Shown here: positions 13,601 through 26,757 of the stretch, piece after piece
Numbering within the stretch: the stretch's first letter is position 1
Layout of the letters: the number at the start of each line of letters is the position of its first letter
NCBI GenBank assembly: GCA_022113835.1
Contig: JAILWY010000020.1
Coordinates: 2,976,001 to 3,040,000 of the forward strand
Direction: 5' to 3'
Length of the DNA: 64,000 nt
DNA from: Atopsyche davidsoni
Taxonomy: Eukaryota > Arthropoda > Insecta > Trichoptera > Hydrobiosidae
Program-made: the position numbers and the translations under genes
The notes under the pieces: model-generated
Database searches by the model: none
What the model was told of the DNA's origin: nothing
What the model saw: the letters and a program-made list of their open reading frames with translations, nothing else

Positions 13601-14750
13601 ATACAAACACCCCCCTAAGTAATTTTATGCATTGTATATTTCCTAGCAATTTTTCAATATTTTTTATCAACACAGTCTCATTTTTGTGGTTCTTTTAAGC
13701 CTTATAATATATTTTATCAACGTTTTTCTTATTATCGTTACAATAGATACACTTTATATATATATATAATTTTAATTTATAGACACGACTGTTTTGCGAC
13801 GTTAATTTATATTGATTTATCAAAAAACGTGGTATTCTTCAGTGACATTGGAATTGGGTTAAGTTCGCTGTATATATTCTACACTGGTAACGAAACCGAA
13901 AGAGCCATATTATATACAGGACGATTCCAAATATATTACAGTTCTTGAAATCTGTCAATAATATTGATATATTAAAAATGAATACAACAATATTACAAAA
14001 ATTTGTTTACTCGAATTTAATATTCACTAAAATTTGCTTTGCTTTTAAAGTATCTCAACACTATGACGTCACGGTCTTACAAATTTATACCCAACAAAGT
14101 TTTCTCAATGCCAGAGTTTACCTAAACCCATTAAATTTTGTAAATATGCTATTTATTTTATTGATTGAAGGGTCTGTGACACGTTTTAAAACACCCTGTT
14201 AAGCTAAGAGAAATTTAATTTGTAATGTTGAAAGGCATTTGAACAGTTCAGAAATACTAAAAATATAGAGAAAAAAAAAAAACTCATGGAAGTAGTTCTG
14301 TATTATGTTGTTGAATAACTAATGTGATTTTAGTACTAAATTGCTAAATAAAAAAGGCATTGTCAATAATTTAACTGATTAAAATTTTACATAAATATAA
14401 AAATAAGCATGGCAACAAAAAGAAAATTTCATTAAAAATTGTGCTTGTTGAGAAATTGTTTTTCAGTCATTGATTGATTGATTCAGATTGTTTTATTTGC
14501 ACAAATATATAATTTTTAATAATACTGGAGAGATGATAGAATTAATATTAATACGATGTTTTTAACGTTAATAAAAGTGAATACGAAGAATATGATAATT
14601 CGTCGATAAGAATTGTTATTTTCAGTGAAATGGAATGTATTTTTATCTATATGAAGAAGCTGAAAAATCTTGATTTTTACAATCGATTCGATAAGTTTTT
14701 TGGCATTCGAACCCAACATCCACTTTAGGCATCGCACTTTCCGATTCAAC

Positions 14751-14754
<4 letters not shown>

Positions 14755-14820
<66 letters not shown>
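14755..14820. repeat. (TA)n microsatellite
   Basis: There are about 33 uninterrupted TA dinucleotides, preceded by CATACA. No retroelement 3' end is recognisable upstream, unlike the TA tract at 24529. Confidence 0.95.
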
Positions 14821-14821
<1 letters not shown>

Positions 14822-15035
14822 TTGAAAAGCCTGGTTTCATTTGTAATACTCGATATTTATACACAAAATATGAACAGCCGATTGACTGAGAGATTATGAC
14901 TTAGTACTTTTGCCTTTCAAGCTTCGAGGAGCACGCAAAAGGCGAAACCATCAGTAGTCTCCTAGCCGATGGGATATTCATGCGACATGGGTATGAGATA
15001 AATTCGCAATATATCGCATTAAAACCTGATGGCGG

Positions 15036-15186
15036 TCAGTGAGGAGTAGCGGTAAACGTATGCATGGCCAGCAACACTGCTGCACACATCAAACGTCCCA
15101 GAGGGTCGGCTGAGGTGCGAGTCCCGTTGGTGACCTTGAATGTGCTGCACTCCAGGCTGTGTGCCAGCTGCATCAGGTCGCCCCAA
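15036..15186 (-). other. candidate terminal exon
   Basis: An acceptor-like GGGCGTAG precedes 49 open codons on the minus strand ending in TGA (15038-15036). The reading includes DLMQLAHSLECSTFKVTNG and DPLGRLMCAAVLLAM. Most codons end in G or C, which is unlike the AT-rich surroundings and like the UBR4 exons. The product is not recognised; the opposite strand is also open. Confidence 0.4.
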
Positions 15187-15349
15187 CTACGCCCACACGC
15201 CACCGGACGTATCAAAAAATCTGATCTATCAGATCACGCAAAGCAACAATGCACTAAAAATAATTTATTATATTATAATTTCTGCTCGATTTGATATATC
15301 TGATTGTGAGCACACTCGAACGCCACTCGTACCACGCGTTTTTAAATGT

Positions 15350-15850
15350 ACAGGTAAGAGTATCGGGTATTTGTTTATTACGATATGCTGCGAAAATCTT
15401 TAGGTTTCAACTCAAGAACGTGGTTCCAATACTTGCCATACATCCAAGCAATCAAATGAAGCTGTTAGCGAATTATTCCCTAATAAGGTCATTTCGCGTA
15501 GAGGTAACATAAACTTAGCCCTCTTGACTATTTCGTATGGGGATACCTTAAGAAGTAGGGTTTATGAGAATAATCCGACGAACCTAACGGAATTGAAACA
15601 AGACATCAGGTCAGAAATGGGGCAGCAATATCGAGGACTATGTGTCAGCGTGTTATCATCAGCAATCTTCGCTCCAGATTAGAAGAGTGCCAGCAGCACG
15701 TAACGGTCACCATTTGGATAAGATCATCTTTTTGAAATAATTTTCCATGTTGTATTCTTATAATCAACAATAAAAAAAAAATACTTGATTACTAGTAGTT
15801 TTTGTTTTACTGAACTAACAAATACCCGATACTCTGTTTGGACACCCTGT
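15350..15850 (+). mobile_element. internally deleted mariner-like element
   Basis: The right end reads TCTGTTTGGACACCCTG. Its inverted form, GAGTATCGGGTATTTGTT, recurs at the left end after a 9-base loss. The body encodes remains of a DDE transposase C-terminus (around 15517-15680: LALLTISYGDTL, YENNPTNLTELKQDI, SEMGQQYRGL) with frame breaks. The same sequence occurs inverted at 38494-39034. Confidence 0.75.
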
Positions 15851-16197
15851 GTATTAAAAATCGGTTCAGATATCAATTCAATAATTTTTTTTAATAATAT
15901 TACATAAATATACTTTCCATTTCATTCTGGTGTGTTTGAGAAGTGTTCGACGTTTCGTAATACTATTTATAGTAAATATTTATTATAAAACTCAAGATCA
16001 AATATAATAAAATGCTTGTTATTAAAAAAACTTTGTGAAGAGGTTAATACACTAAAGACAGTTAGAAATAGCCAAAAAAATATGGTACGAGTGTCCTTCG
16101 AGAGGCGCGCCGGCGAGACGTTCGTATATATAATACATTTACAAACATTCTTCAATATGTCTTTGCAATATGTCACGTGAGGTTATGAAGCACATAC

Positions 16198-16388
16198 AGG
16201 TGAGATAATGACAAGATTGTCCACAGATGTGGTCCGAGTGGTCCTCGAGTCGACGAGTGGCCGCTCGGAGGCTCTTTGCCCGGCACTCCGGCGTGATCTC
16301 GATGCGATGATGTTTGCAATATCTCGTATGTCGGTTGTGCAACTCTCTCGAGATGAGTATGCCATGTGCCAGAAGCAATGACCATGTC
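16198..16388 (-). other. candidate internal exon
   Basis: The acceptor TATTTTCGGTTAG and a strong donor (CCT|GTATGT) bound 191 bases on the minus strand, and all three minus frames are open. One reads LHNRHTRYCKHHRIEITPEC, another SVDNLVIISP up to the donor. I cannot choose the frame and recognise no family. Confidence 0.4.
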
Positions 16389-19300
16389 CTAACCGAAAAT
16401 ATCGCTTGAGTCGTTCGGCTTCTAGAGCAGGCGGATTCGGCTCACTCTTTTCAGACTAGACGAAGATCGACTTACAACCCCATGAAGCAATAGCAAGGCA
16501 TAACAATAAAAAATGTTTACGTGCATTTCAACCTATAAAGGTTTATTGCGTACAAGCAAATCGATTTTCATATAAACAACAAGAAAAAAAACTATTTATT
16601 ATTCAACGATTATACCCTGTGATAGAAACGGACACAACCCCCTAAAATTTAACAAAAGCTAAAATATTTTTTCACAATCGTCAAATCAAATCATAATCGA
16701 TCATAAAAACGATTTACACTAGCTCAAAATTTAAAAATTGATTATCCGCCGTTATAAACCAAAACTTATGATGGATTGTTTATCGGACACTTTAATATAT
16801 CTGATGAACAATCGTAATGATTCGATCATTGCGAATAATCGATTATTCCACATTAAAAACTCGTCGGATTTCTCTTTCGATCGTTTCAAACCTAGATCCA
16901 TCTGCAAAATGTATTCAATTACAAAAAAAAAAAAAAAAACTATATAAACCGAGAATTCGCGGATTTATTTATTTACAATTTTGTAACTGTCACCAGATAT
17001 TCCAATAAATTCAAGGAAAACGACCTGCCGTGTGCTCGATAACGGTTTTTATTTAAATGTATTACTATATATTCAGATCTACAGCGTGTCTTTAGGCGTC
17101 AGCCAAATTCTCAGCCGGTACATTAAATATAAAAATTATATATACACATCCTTTACGCAATTGTTGAATGTATAAAATTGCATACTTGAAGCAGTTATTA
17201 TCCGAACAGTTAATTGTAGTATTTTTTTTTTCCAGTGCCTCTTTGATTATTGCCTGCACAATCAGCTGCATAAGGCTTTATTTGGAAGTTCTTAAAAAAT
17301 ATTTTTTTCGTGAATCCAATGAAACTGTTGCAGGCTCAACATAACAGTTTGTTTATTCGTTAATTATAACTGTAATCATTATATAACGAAGGCACCGAGT
17401 ACACAGAGGGTAATCAGAACAATTAGTACAGCACCGCGTCAAATATTTGCTGTTCCTTCCTTGGAAGTACAAAGTCGTCTCATAATAAACTCGTTATCTC
17501 GACTGTGGGGCCGAGAAAATAGGGATGCCAAAAAAAAATTATGAAAATTTGCTGAACCTTTACTCATCTGTAGAAAAAAATAATGGCTGTGTGCTGAAAG
17601 GGTTGTGAATAAATTTTATTCCGTGTATTTTAACAGGTAGACATAGAAACGAATTTTTTTTTAAACTCTACACGCTGAAGTGAAATAGTATTGACCTTTG
17701 AAAATATTATGTGAGGACGAATTTCCCGCATTGGAAAAACGGCTCGGCAACCCTATTCAAATGGGAAGCGCAAAAATGTCGTCTTCTGGTTTGCTGCAAC
17801 TTAGCATTCAAAAAATGGTGGTCAGTTGACAATTGATGTACACAAACTCCTGGAAAAAATATATATTCCTAGTTCATCGTCACTAACCGAGGCTTGAGCC
17901 ATCACAACAACGTGCACAAGCAAAAGCATAAACCTAGTAAAATTAAGTTTTTTTTTTATGTAGCGTCATGGCTGAGAATAATTCCCTTTCGTGGTTTGCT
18001 TCTTTGCAGAATAAATAAATTAATGCGGTTGGATGGTGGCCGTTATCATTTCAGAGCAAACAGCATGGCGGAGCCGACTGAGCCACATGACAAACACGAG
18101 GCTTTGCTTTGCATTCTTTGAGCGGGATTAGAGGCCACGAGGTCCCCCATAGCTCCTCTTTCGCAATAAGATTAGGCGAGCACACAGCGGGCAGTATAAT
18201 AATAAAACAATTAAACAATTAGCGCAAATTATTCGCACGCAATAAAAAAAAAAAATTAGAAAATCGTTTTACCAGACATACGTGGGATTCAAACACTTTC
18301 CTATTGATTTTTGTGAAATATTTTTTTTGTCCTTGATATTTCAAAAATTGTAAAGGAAATTTGAATCCATCATCAGCGCGATGAATATGCAAAGGTTGAA
18401 TTGAATATGAAAATTTAAATAAGGCGACATAACATCCCGAAAACGGCGCAGGCGGCCGTGAAAACCAAACAGAGACGGTTCCTTATGAATTACCATATGA
18501 GTAATTCCTCGGTTAACATTCACATTGTGTCCGATAAAATATACGCGAGCGAATAGTCTGATGGCTGTAGATTGTAATACAATGATAAAAAAATACTTGC
18601 TTACATATAAACAACCTGATTATATTTGCTTTTTTGGGAAATCTCGACTGCTTAATTCCTGTTGGTCATTTTTTTACTACAGTATGAAAAAAACCGCATT
18701 TTAACCAGTACTGGTTTAAATTGTTGACAATATATTTTTAAGTGACAGCGATTGTATATGATTTATGATATGTTTTATAAATTATTTGCAAGTCGTCAAA
18801 CAATATATTGGCGTTGTCAAATAAAAAGCACACGTGTGCAAAAATATCAAACTTTTCGCTAGCCGTGGTAGAAAGGAGGTGTGCACTAAAATAACACGTG
18901 TTTTCAAGATCAATCCCGTCGTTTCATGAATGCACTCATTGACGATATTGTTTGTAATATAATCTCTTTGATTGTTTCACTCACATATATACATGCATTA
19001 AACCACAATTACACTTTATTTGAACAACTAAACTGACAAAGGTAACATCGATGTGGAGACAGCACTGCCGACTGAAAGCGTATAATATATAATATTATTA
19101 TTTATTTCGAGCTATCGATATAGATACAAGAGATGTTTATCTCGTGGACGATCAGATAGCAGATCGAGCGGTCGATATATCGGCTGATATAGCGCCACTT
19201 ATGGTTATCACTGGACATGCTTTCAGCATTCCATCGGCAATTCAACAAATTGAATTGGCTTTGATCCTGGTTAGTGCGATTGATCGAGTTCTCAAACACC

Positions 19301-19539
19301 GATCAAATTGAGCCGTGATTAAACACGTAATACGGCAAATTATATAAACTTTTCGCGTGGGATGCTTTTAGTCGATTTAACGCAGGAGTTCAGAATGATC
19401 ACCCAATTTTTTAAAAACTTCCCACGGCCAAACTAATCACGTAGGTGACAATAAAATTTGCTACTGTACTTTGCAGAGTGGAAATGTATAACCTTGGAAA
19501 CACTTGCATTATATCGCGTCACAATCAACGGTTCACCGT
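16389..19539. other. AT-rich noncoding DNA, no gene seen
   Basis: I see no supported feature. A moderately GC-richer patch at 17960-18170 has no recognisable coding content. Confidence 0.55.
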
Positions 19540-19800
19540 TAAAAAAAAACGAGGTGTTTTGCGAGGCTCTCTCCGATCGCGGCGATTCTTTCTCCAATCG
19601 TCGAACCCAAGAAAGTAGTCCACACCAATTGCAGTAGGCTCCGAGTGACGAATCAATCGAGCGTTCGGCGCGTCTAATACCTGGGGACGGCGGACGCAGT
19701 CGTCTGGTCTTCACTTTCCTCAGGTAGAATCATCGCGGCCAGGTAAGCGGCCCGGCGCGAGAGAGATCTTGATCTACTGCCGGGAATGCGTCGGAGAAAA
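19540..19800. other. GC-rich islet
   Basis: This CpG-rich patch has an open minus frame (19433-19714) that I do not recognise. The base composition suggests a promoter or an exon rather than repeat DNA. Confidence 0.25.
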
Positions 19801-20689
19801 GAAACAGACCCAAGATGCGTTCAACGAGAAGAACGACTCAATGTTCATTAAAAATTACTAAAAAATTATTTCCCCCCTCGATAAAACACAAATGTATACA
19901 CATAAACATTTGGATACCTTGAATATGATCTGGTTTCATGGGGGTATCTGTATCTGCATAGAACTTCAAGATATTTTCGACAGAGCAACAACAAGCAGTC
20001 GCAAAGAGAGATTTGTTGAAGTTTATGGACAGCATTTCTCGCAAGACACTCTCGTGGACACACTTGAGCAGTCTCGGCGCGCTATTCGAGTACCAGGATT
20101 AATATTAATGCGCGCTTTTGCATACAAAGAGAGACGGTCGAAGACTTACGCGGCGGTTTTGAATACAAAAAAAAAAAAAAACATTTCCCATAAACCTTTG
20201 TATGTATTTTTAGGTTGCTTGCTTGCTGGTTGAGGTGCTTGAAATTTTTCAGTCCCCGTGCTTATCCCATCCCGTGAAATTCCCAATACTTCAAGCAGCT
20301 CTACACCCAAGACGCCAATAATATTTACACAGCGGGGAGGCGCAGTTCTTCTTTGTGATTTTCCTGGTACCGAGAGCTGTGCGATGGGCATAATAATGCA
20401 GTGACGCATAGTTCGTGTCTAAATATTATACAAGCGTAAGACAGACAGACAACTGCCCCGTGAAGATAGGGAAGAATAGTATTTCGCTGCAGGTGTAGTG
20501 CGCTTTGTGGGACCCCCCCCAAAACCTGATTTTATGCAATGAATATGATCACCGAAAAGCAGCGGCTTCCCCCCCTTCCCTATATTGTATATTTACTAAC
20601 GTGGACGTGGAAGTCAGGAGTACAGCCGAATAAGTAAAACTGGTTCAGGAGACAAACATATGTTCTTCTTCTATAAGTATAGGCACTTG

Positions 20690-20950
20690 GAGAAGAAGAC
20701 TAATGTCGTCCGTCGCTTTTGTCCGGTGGATTTACGACTGCCTCGTTATTCAAATGAGGGAGGCGGTTTTACATTTGTGACGTCACTGACTCGTTTCCCA
20801 TCCGACGCGGAGTTTCCTGAAGTCAGGTGGAGCCTGGAATTTGGCAGGGGGGAGTGCCGTCGCCATCATTACGAGAGCCTCTCCACCGTCTCTCCGACTG
20901 GCGCAGACTTGTCTGCGTCGATCATCGATCGTCCCACAAAGCCATTTTTA
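20690..20950 (+). other. GC-rich islet with CRE-like site
   Basis: An open plus frame (20660-20956) of unknown product contains TGACGTCA, a consensus cAMP-response element, near 20780. It may be a promoter region. Confidence 0.25.
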
Positions 20951-21089
20951 TATTAATTTTTTTTCCGCATACTTCGGATAATAGATAATAAAAGTCTATA
21001 ACATATAATAACCTGTAATATAATCTAACTGCTCTCTTCATATTATTACTTGTGCATGGCTGTCATTCTGTGCGCTGAGCTTATGTGAT

Positions 21090-21160
21090 GGATCGATAAT
21101 GTGATGTGTTATCAGGTGCAAACTCCTGTGAGGAGAAGCACCTGAAGAAGAAGAATAAAA
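21090..21160 (+). repeat. LINE-like 3' terminus fragment
   Basis: CTGTGAGGAGAAGCACCTG followed by AAGAAGAAG matches the terminal 3' part of the family. It is very short. Confidence 0.35.
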
Positions 21161-21618
21161 ATAAAAAAAAGAAAATAGCATGTAATTTACAACACGCAGA
21201 CTTAACAGCACACACTCGAAAAATGACAAAAACTTAGAATCAGAAATGTTTAAGAATACTTTTATAATTAGAGCAACCGTAGAGTTTCGTGCAAATCACG
21301 AAATACCATGAGTTCTAAAACAGGCTGTATACATGCAACGCGCTGCAACAGAGGCTGATTCAAGAGAGACGCCTTGAAGAATTACACATCAAAAACAAAA
21401 CAACAAATAAAAATAAATCATATTTACTGTCGCAGCATATCATTATAAAAAAAAAATGTCCCGTTAAATAGTTTTCGATTATTTTTCCTCTTTTTGTATT
21501 CGATCTGTAATATTTGCGCACAAGCTTCATTGAAATAAATTCATATTAAAAAAAAAAAAAACGAATGAAGAGTCGTTTTCATTAATATCGAAAAGCAATA
21601 AAAAGTCGTTTCAGAATT

Positions 21619-21835
21619 TTAGAAGTTGCTTGCATTTTTATGCGCAAGGACCGCTCGGCTTTGCATCATACGGAATGCAGATTTCGTTTCTGATGCCGGA
21701 TCGATAGAAAATGCAATGCACGAGTCGATTATTTGCTGGGAGAGATATCCGCGTGCGTTCTTGTTGCTGTCGATTAGCATAATGGGATGACCTTTGACCG
21801 CGGCAAGCGGCGCACCTGTCCAGGTGATCAATTAC
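21619..21835 (-). other. candidate coding remnant
   Basis: The minus-strand open frame reads GHPIMLIDSNKNARGYLS and continues to ETKSAFRMMQSR. The composition is protein-like, but no family is recognised and no splice pair is clear. Confidence 0.25.
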
Positions 21836-21839
21836 AGGC

Positions 21840-23640
21840 AGTGCGTATCGAAACTTATTGAGTGTTTACCGATTGGTTGAAGGCACATTGGTCGCGGTCA
21901 TTGCTCTCGATTATCTGCTAAAATTATATACAAAAAAAAAAAAGATATATATATATATATACATTGTTACGACAGTCTGGAATGCAGTGCATCGGAGTGG
22001 TCAGGGGAATTTTATTTTTAACGAAATGGAGCATCACCACCTCTTTCGCTATGGTGTAAGGCTTCACCTTGATGAGATCGTTACAAACAGGGTAGATTGA
22101 TAGAAAAAGGCTTCATAAGATACCATTGGCGATCACAAGAACTCACACCATATATTCAAAGTCAATGTCTGCGATAAGCAACCCACAACAATATATGTAC
22201 AATACAAAGTTATTATTTCTGATTGACATATTTTTAAAATAAGTTGAAATGTAGTTATTTTAAAGGACATGCAAGTACTTACAGCGAAACAGCAACCCAT
22301 GAGTAAAGACGTGTGCAAAATCATAAACTTACCTGTAAAAAAAAAACCATCATAAGTATTTAAATGACACAATTACTCGTGTATTTAATTTGAGTTAAGT
22401 ATATTTTGAACAAATGTAGAAAATAATAATGCACTAACAGCAATTTTGTTATTAAACACAATATGCGTATGTTTTGTGAAAAAATAATAAAAGTATAAAT
22501 CGAGTAACATTTTTTCAAACGTAACAATAAATTAATATAAAAATGACTCACGTATTGGCCATGTGTTGAAAAACCATGTTTTTTTCTTTATAATTTATAC
22601 CTAAACTACACATGTCACTTTTTAACGTTTATAGTCCATCTAAAGTTAATAATTTCTTAATATCACTTGCGTGTTTTGTTAAATCACATTCAGAGTTTGA
22701 TTTATAATACCAAAAGAAAATGGCTTGTTCAATTACAAATCTGGCATTGCTCGTTGGAAAATATAAAATGTTCGCTATTTCTTGAGAAAAACTCTTAAAA
22801 TATCTTAAAAATTTAAACAGTAAGATAGTAAAATTTCCACTACTACTATTTATAACTTATTTCTAACGCTATTCTTATAGATATTAAAATAATTACACAA
22901 TAACAATAATGAATGTGACAGCTAGCGATGAAATTGCCGCGGACCATAGACAATAGTAAAAAAAAAATACGCAAAGACAAAAAGGAGTACTTGGAGTAAT
23001 AAGACGGCTTTCCACTGCATTTTGGAAAAATCTTGCATGTTAAAAATCTATTAAAAAATGACTATTTATAATTTTAAATATCAATATAACGTAGGTACTT
23101 GTACGTAAATATTTGTACTCTATACTAAGTTATAAAGGTAGTGTGTATTCTATTTAAAAATAATTAATAGTTTCTTTAATATTAAATAGCCGTAAAGATA
23201 TTTTAATCCTTTGCTCAAATAAACGATATGTGAATCACCATGAAGAATCTAATTGTCAGAATTCAATTCAATATACAACATAATAAATAAAGGACCTTTG
23301 AAAAGACTTATTAAAACTGATCAAAAATAACATTTTTTTATTTATTGTCAAATTTTAAATAAATTTATTTTATGCAAGTAAACACTTAAAAAAAAAAGTA
23401 TTTAAATGCGCGTCTAATCGATAGTTTTTTTTTTTAATTTTACGTATGCATGTATTGATTTAGTATGTATAAATATAAAAAAATCAAAATATATCTATAA
23501 ATCAATTTAAGGTGATATACTAATTGATAACTAAAATTAATCAATAATGATGATAAACTACTAGGAAGAAATTATATAGATTTTACAAATTCTATTATAA
23601 ATACCGATGTATTGAATAGAATAGTTATTTTTAAAGAAAA
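21840..23640. other. AT-rich noncoding DNA, no gene seen
   Basis: Only A/T-rich sequence and a short TA repeat (about 21943-21961) are visible. Confidence 0.55.
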
Positions 23641-23689
23641 AAAAGTATTCATATTAATTTTTTTTGTATTTCTCGCAGCGGCACTTAAA

Positions 23690-24005
23690 CCGGAAGCTAC
23701 GCAATGAAAAGCGGAAGCCGCCTTGGGAAGCCTGCATTCTTGGAGGAGCACGCCCGGTGACGTCACCGGGCATTGATTTGATTGCAATTCAGTTGAAGGG
23801 CGTTGCCTGCACCAACTCCAATTATCAAACAAGAGGGGCACGTCTTCTTGCAGCACGTCTCCATGCAGCACGTCTCTCAGCAGCACGTCTTGCAGCAGCA
23901 CGACTGCGGCCAAGAGGAGTGGGCAGCTGCACGGGCGACGACCTCAGCACGGGCAAACGTAAAAGTCAAGACCACGCCAACCATCTCCGACGTCAAAAAA
24001 CACAT
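23690..24005 (+). other. GC-rich islet with 15-bp repeats and a CRE palindrome
   Basis: An acceptor-like GTATTTCTCGCAG leads into about 310 GC-rich bases. Two plus frames and one minus frame are open. Near 23845-23900 the unit CAGCACGTCTC plus four bases repeats about four times, giving QHVS/QQHVL-type repeats in one frame next to an IKQEGH stretch. It may be an exon of a regulatory protein or a regulatory element. I do not recognise it. Confidence 0.35.
23752..23771. promoter_or_regulatory. 20-bp perfect palindrome centred on a CRE
   Basis: GCCCGGTGACGTCACCGGGC is perfectly self-complementary. The inner TGACGTCA is the consensus binding site for CREB/ATF-type bZIP dimers. Function is inferred only from the motif. 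Confidence 0.5.
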
Positions 24006-24329
24006 GCTTATGCATAATCAAATAATCAATTGTTAAGATGCTTCTCGCAAAGTATTAGCTTCCATTGTTATGTACTTCGTTTTCATAGGCATTAAGCCAC
24101 TTCCGTTGATTCCACCATCACTTGAGAAATTGGCAAGTGTTCGAAACCCGATAGGGTTGTAGCCACTCTTGTTAATTAATACCTGATCTTTTAATGCATG
24201 CCCGATATATCAACACGATGACGTCATGATCTCGCAGAACAGAGATGAGAAACAAATATACATATAAGTATAAATATATATATACCATGGGATGCGCAAA
24301 TAATTAAGAAGCGGCTTATTTTGGCCACA

Positions 24330-24525
24330 TTTTTTGCAACAGTAAATAAAGCATCCTCCAGCTGATTGTCCAAGGAAAAATCGAAGGGAAAAGGAGCATT
24401 GGAGGGAGGAAGCTTACGTGGATGCGGAATACGGAAAAGGCCGAATTAGTGAGACTAGCCCAGGATAGAAATATGTTCGATGAAATGGTCACCAACCTAC
24501 TATGAGGAGAGGCATCAGAGGAAGA

Positions 24526-24583
<58 letters not shown>
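24330..24583 (+). repeat. LINE-like 3' end with long (TA)n tail
   Basis: It carries remnants of the C-terminus of a non-LTR retrotransposon ORF (GGGAGGAAGCTTACGTGGAT, then a GTCACCAAC...GAGGAGAGGC stretch) and ends in AGAGGAAGAAGA followed by (TA)n from 24529 to 24583. It is closely related to 39650-39800 and 42230-42380. Confidence 0.7.
24529..24583. repeat. (TA)n tail of a LINE-like copy
   Basis: This uninterrupted TA tract directly follows AGAGGAAGAAGA, the 3' end of the LINE-like family. Confidence 0.9.
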
Positions 24584-24586
<3 letters not shown>

Positions 24587-26659
24587 ATTGAGGTTGCTTA
24601 ACCTGTTTGTACTCGTGAGCTACTTTAATGGGGACGTATTCGCAATATATTTCACTGATGCTCAATATATGTATATTTCTAGCTGATAAATTATTTTTTT
24701 TTAGACATATCTTTAGTATTTAGATTTACTGAAAAAAAAAAATCTCTTTATCACGCTTGTTTATTTATCGCTTCTTAAAATTCGATTCGTATATTTATTA
24801 ATAAGACAATTGTCTCATTTGCGTTATGAAGCAGACGCAGTTTTTACGGGAGAGAAAAGTGGAAGTGTTGCGGTCTTGCGTTAGCGAAAATAGAAATATC
24901 TCGTTTGTAAAATCAACTTTTTCGCCAGAGAATATTTTGTATTTCTTCAGCCAGATTTATCGCCAGTTTTTACTTATTTTTTTTTAATGTGACCTTACAC
25001 AATCGTATTAAAAACCTGTAACATTAAAATGTGCGCAAAAAATGACAAGCAGAGAATATTATAACAAATGGAGTTGCGTTATTTTTCATGTGGCGATGAT
25101 AACTTATTTTATTTACAAATGCTCACATGCATTTGTGGACTAAATATTCTAAATTAATATTAATTATTTAAGAAAATATGATTAAATTGACTTGGCTCCA
25201 TGGGTTTTGGGCTGCTAAGGGATTTCATCCATAGAATGTAAATCAACTCTAATATAAGGTCATGCTAAGAGTCTCTAAACTAAGTTATTAAATAAAAATA
25301 TATATCAGAGTATACAAACAGCAACTGAAGATATCTATCAGTATATAAATGAATCTATTAGTATATAAATTATGTCTCGTTTTTTACCTGGAATCAAAGT
25401 TTATTGTCGATACCTAAGTGTTTTAAAACATTGATTAAATTAAATAAAAACAGGAATCCTAATGGACTGTTATAGATAACACGCGACTTTTCTAAATAGA
25501 GTGTGCACTATTAATTTGGTAATTGTTGTTAGGCCAACAGAAGATAAAATCTGTGCCTCTGTAGATAAACACCAGATAAGATATCTTCAAGATACATAAC
25601 ACATTACTATACCGTGATAATATTTGCGCAATCCAGTATAAATAATGTTATCTCTATTCTCCAGGCAAAAGAAAAAAAGTCGTACAGTAATAATGCCTTT
25701 TTTATTTCTACGACTTTACGTGCGTCGGAAAGTTATAAAAAATGATATTTCGTATTATATTTTAAACTAAAGCATTATTATTTTATTACAAACAAACAAA
25801 TCTAAAAATTATACGTTTGTATTGACACATACAGCCTTTGATTATACAGTACATTAAAAGCGTAAATCCAATACCGAATAAGGACGAAAGCCGAAATGAT
25901 CATAAGTCAACGGTTCAATTAATTAAAAATAAACCAATTAATTAAATTATGTGACTTCTTTGGCACCACTGGACGCAGGGAATGTGTGTCATGCTGTACA
26001 AAAAACCTGGACTTTTTACGTTTTCTCCTTTTAGGCGAGGCTGTGCATCTACTAGGGGCTTGATACATTTTGTTATTGCGTTTCCTGGTCGCCTGAAAAC
26101 CTTTTTTTTAAATTATCAATGTACTACTTCCGGTTACTGGTCTTTGATTCATTATTTCGCTGTTCCCCAGTCTGCCTCTCTTACAGTTTATTGACCTCTG
26201 AAATTCGTTCCTGTCTATCTACGGTGATGCGCTGAAAAGCGTGAAAACTGAAAAGCACGTTGTGTTTAACTAAGACCCTATGGTTTTGTAAGACCGCCTC
26301 GTAGTTTAGACCCTATGGTCTATGGTCTTTAGACCACCTAGTCGATTAATTTCCCCTCAGGCTGCTGCAGCGCGAGGTCTGCGCATCACATGCGAATAAT
26401 TTACAATAATTATATTGCAAGAATCCGCCTAGACTGGCCGCACTTTCTTCCTTGTATTCTGCCTACATTAAAACAGGATATTTTTTATATAACTCCTCGA
26501 GCGAGAGATTTTAAATTGATTATTATTCACTTGAAAGTATACCTCTCTACTTTTTTTTATAAATACTGAACAGCGAGAGATACACAAACTATATTTCCCT
26601 TGCAACGTCTTCTATAAGTATATGTATTATTTCTGTATTTAGAAATCTGATTGACAAGT
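24584..26659. other. AT-rich noncoding DNA, no gene seen
   Basis: I find no ORF, RNA gene or element ends that I can support. Confidence 0.55.
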
Positions 26660-26749
26660 TCAACAAAAATATATATACACAGCTACTATGCGAAGAATTG
26701 AGGCTGTATAGGAGAATTCTTAAAGCAGTTGCTCCCAGCCGAAATCGTG
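26660..26749 (+). repeat. LINE-like fragment, left part of an interrupted copy
   Basis: The sequence around GAGGCTGTATAGGAGAATTC matches the segment at 39530-39560. The continuation (GAGAGTCTTGCAAAG) appears only at 27281, after a 515-base insertion. Confidence 0.5.
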
Positions 26750-26757
26750 TCATTTAA

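Noticed and set aside
14643..14864. Minus ORF with an Ile-Tyr repeat
   Set aside because: It is the translation of the (TA)n microsatellite and not a protein.
20235..20295. A fourth hammerhead-like copy
   Set aside because: TTTTCAGTCCCCGTGCT resembles the flank of the other copies, but neither conserved catalytic box is present.
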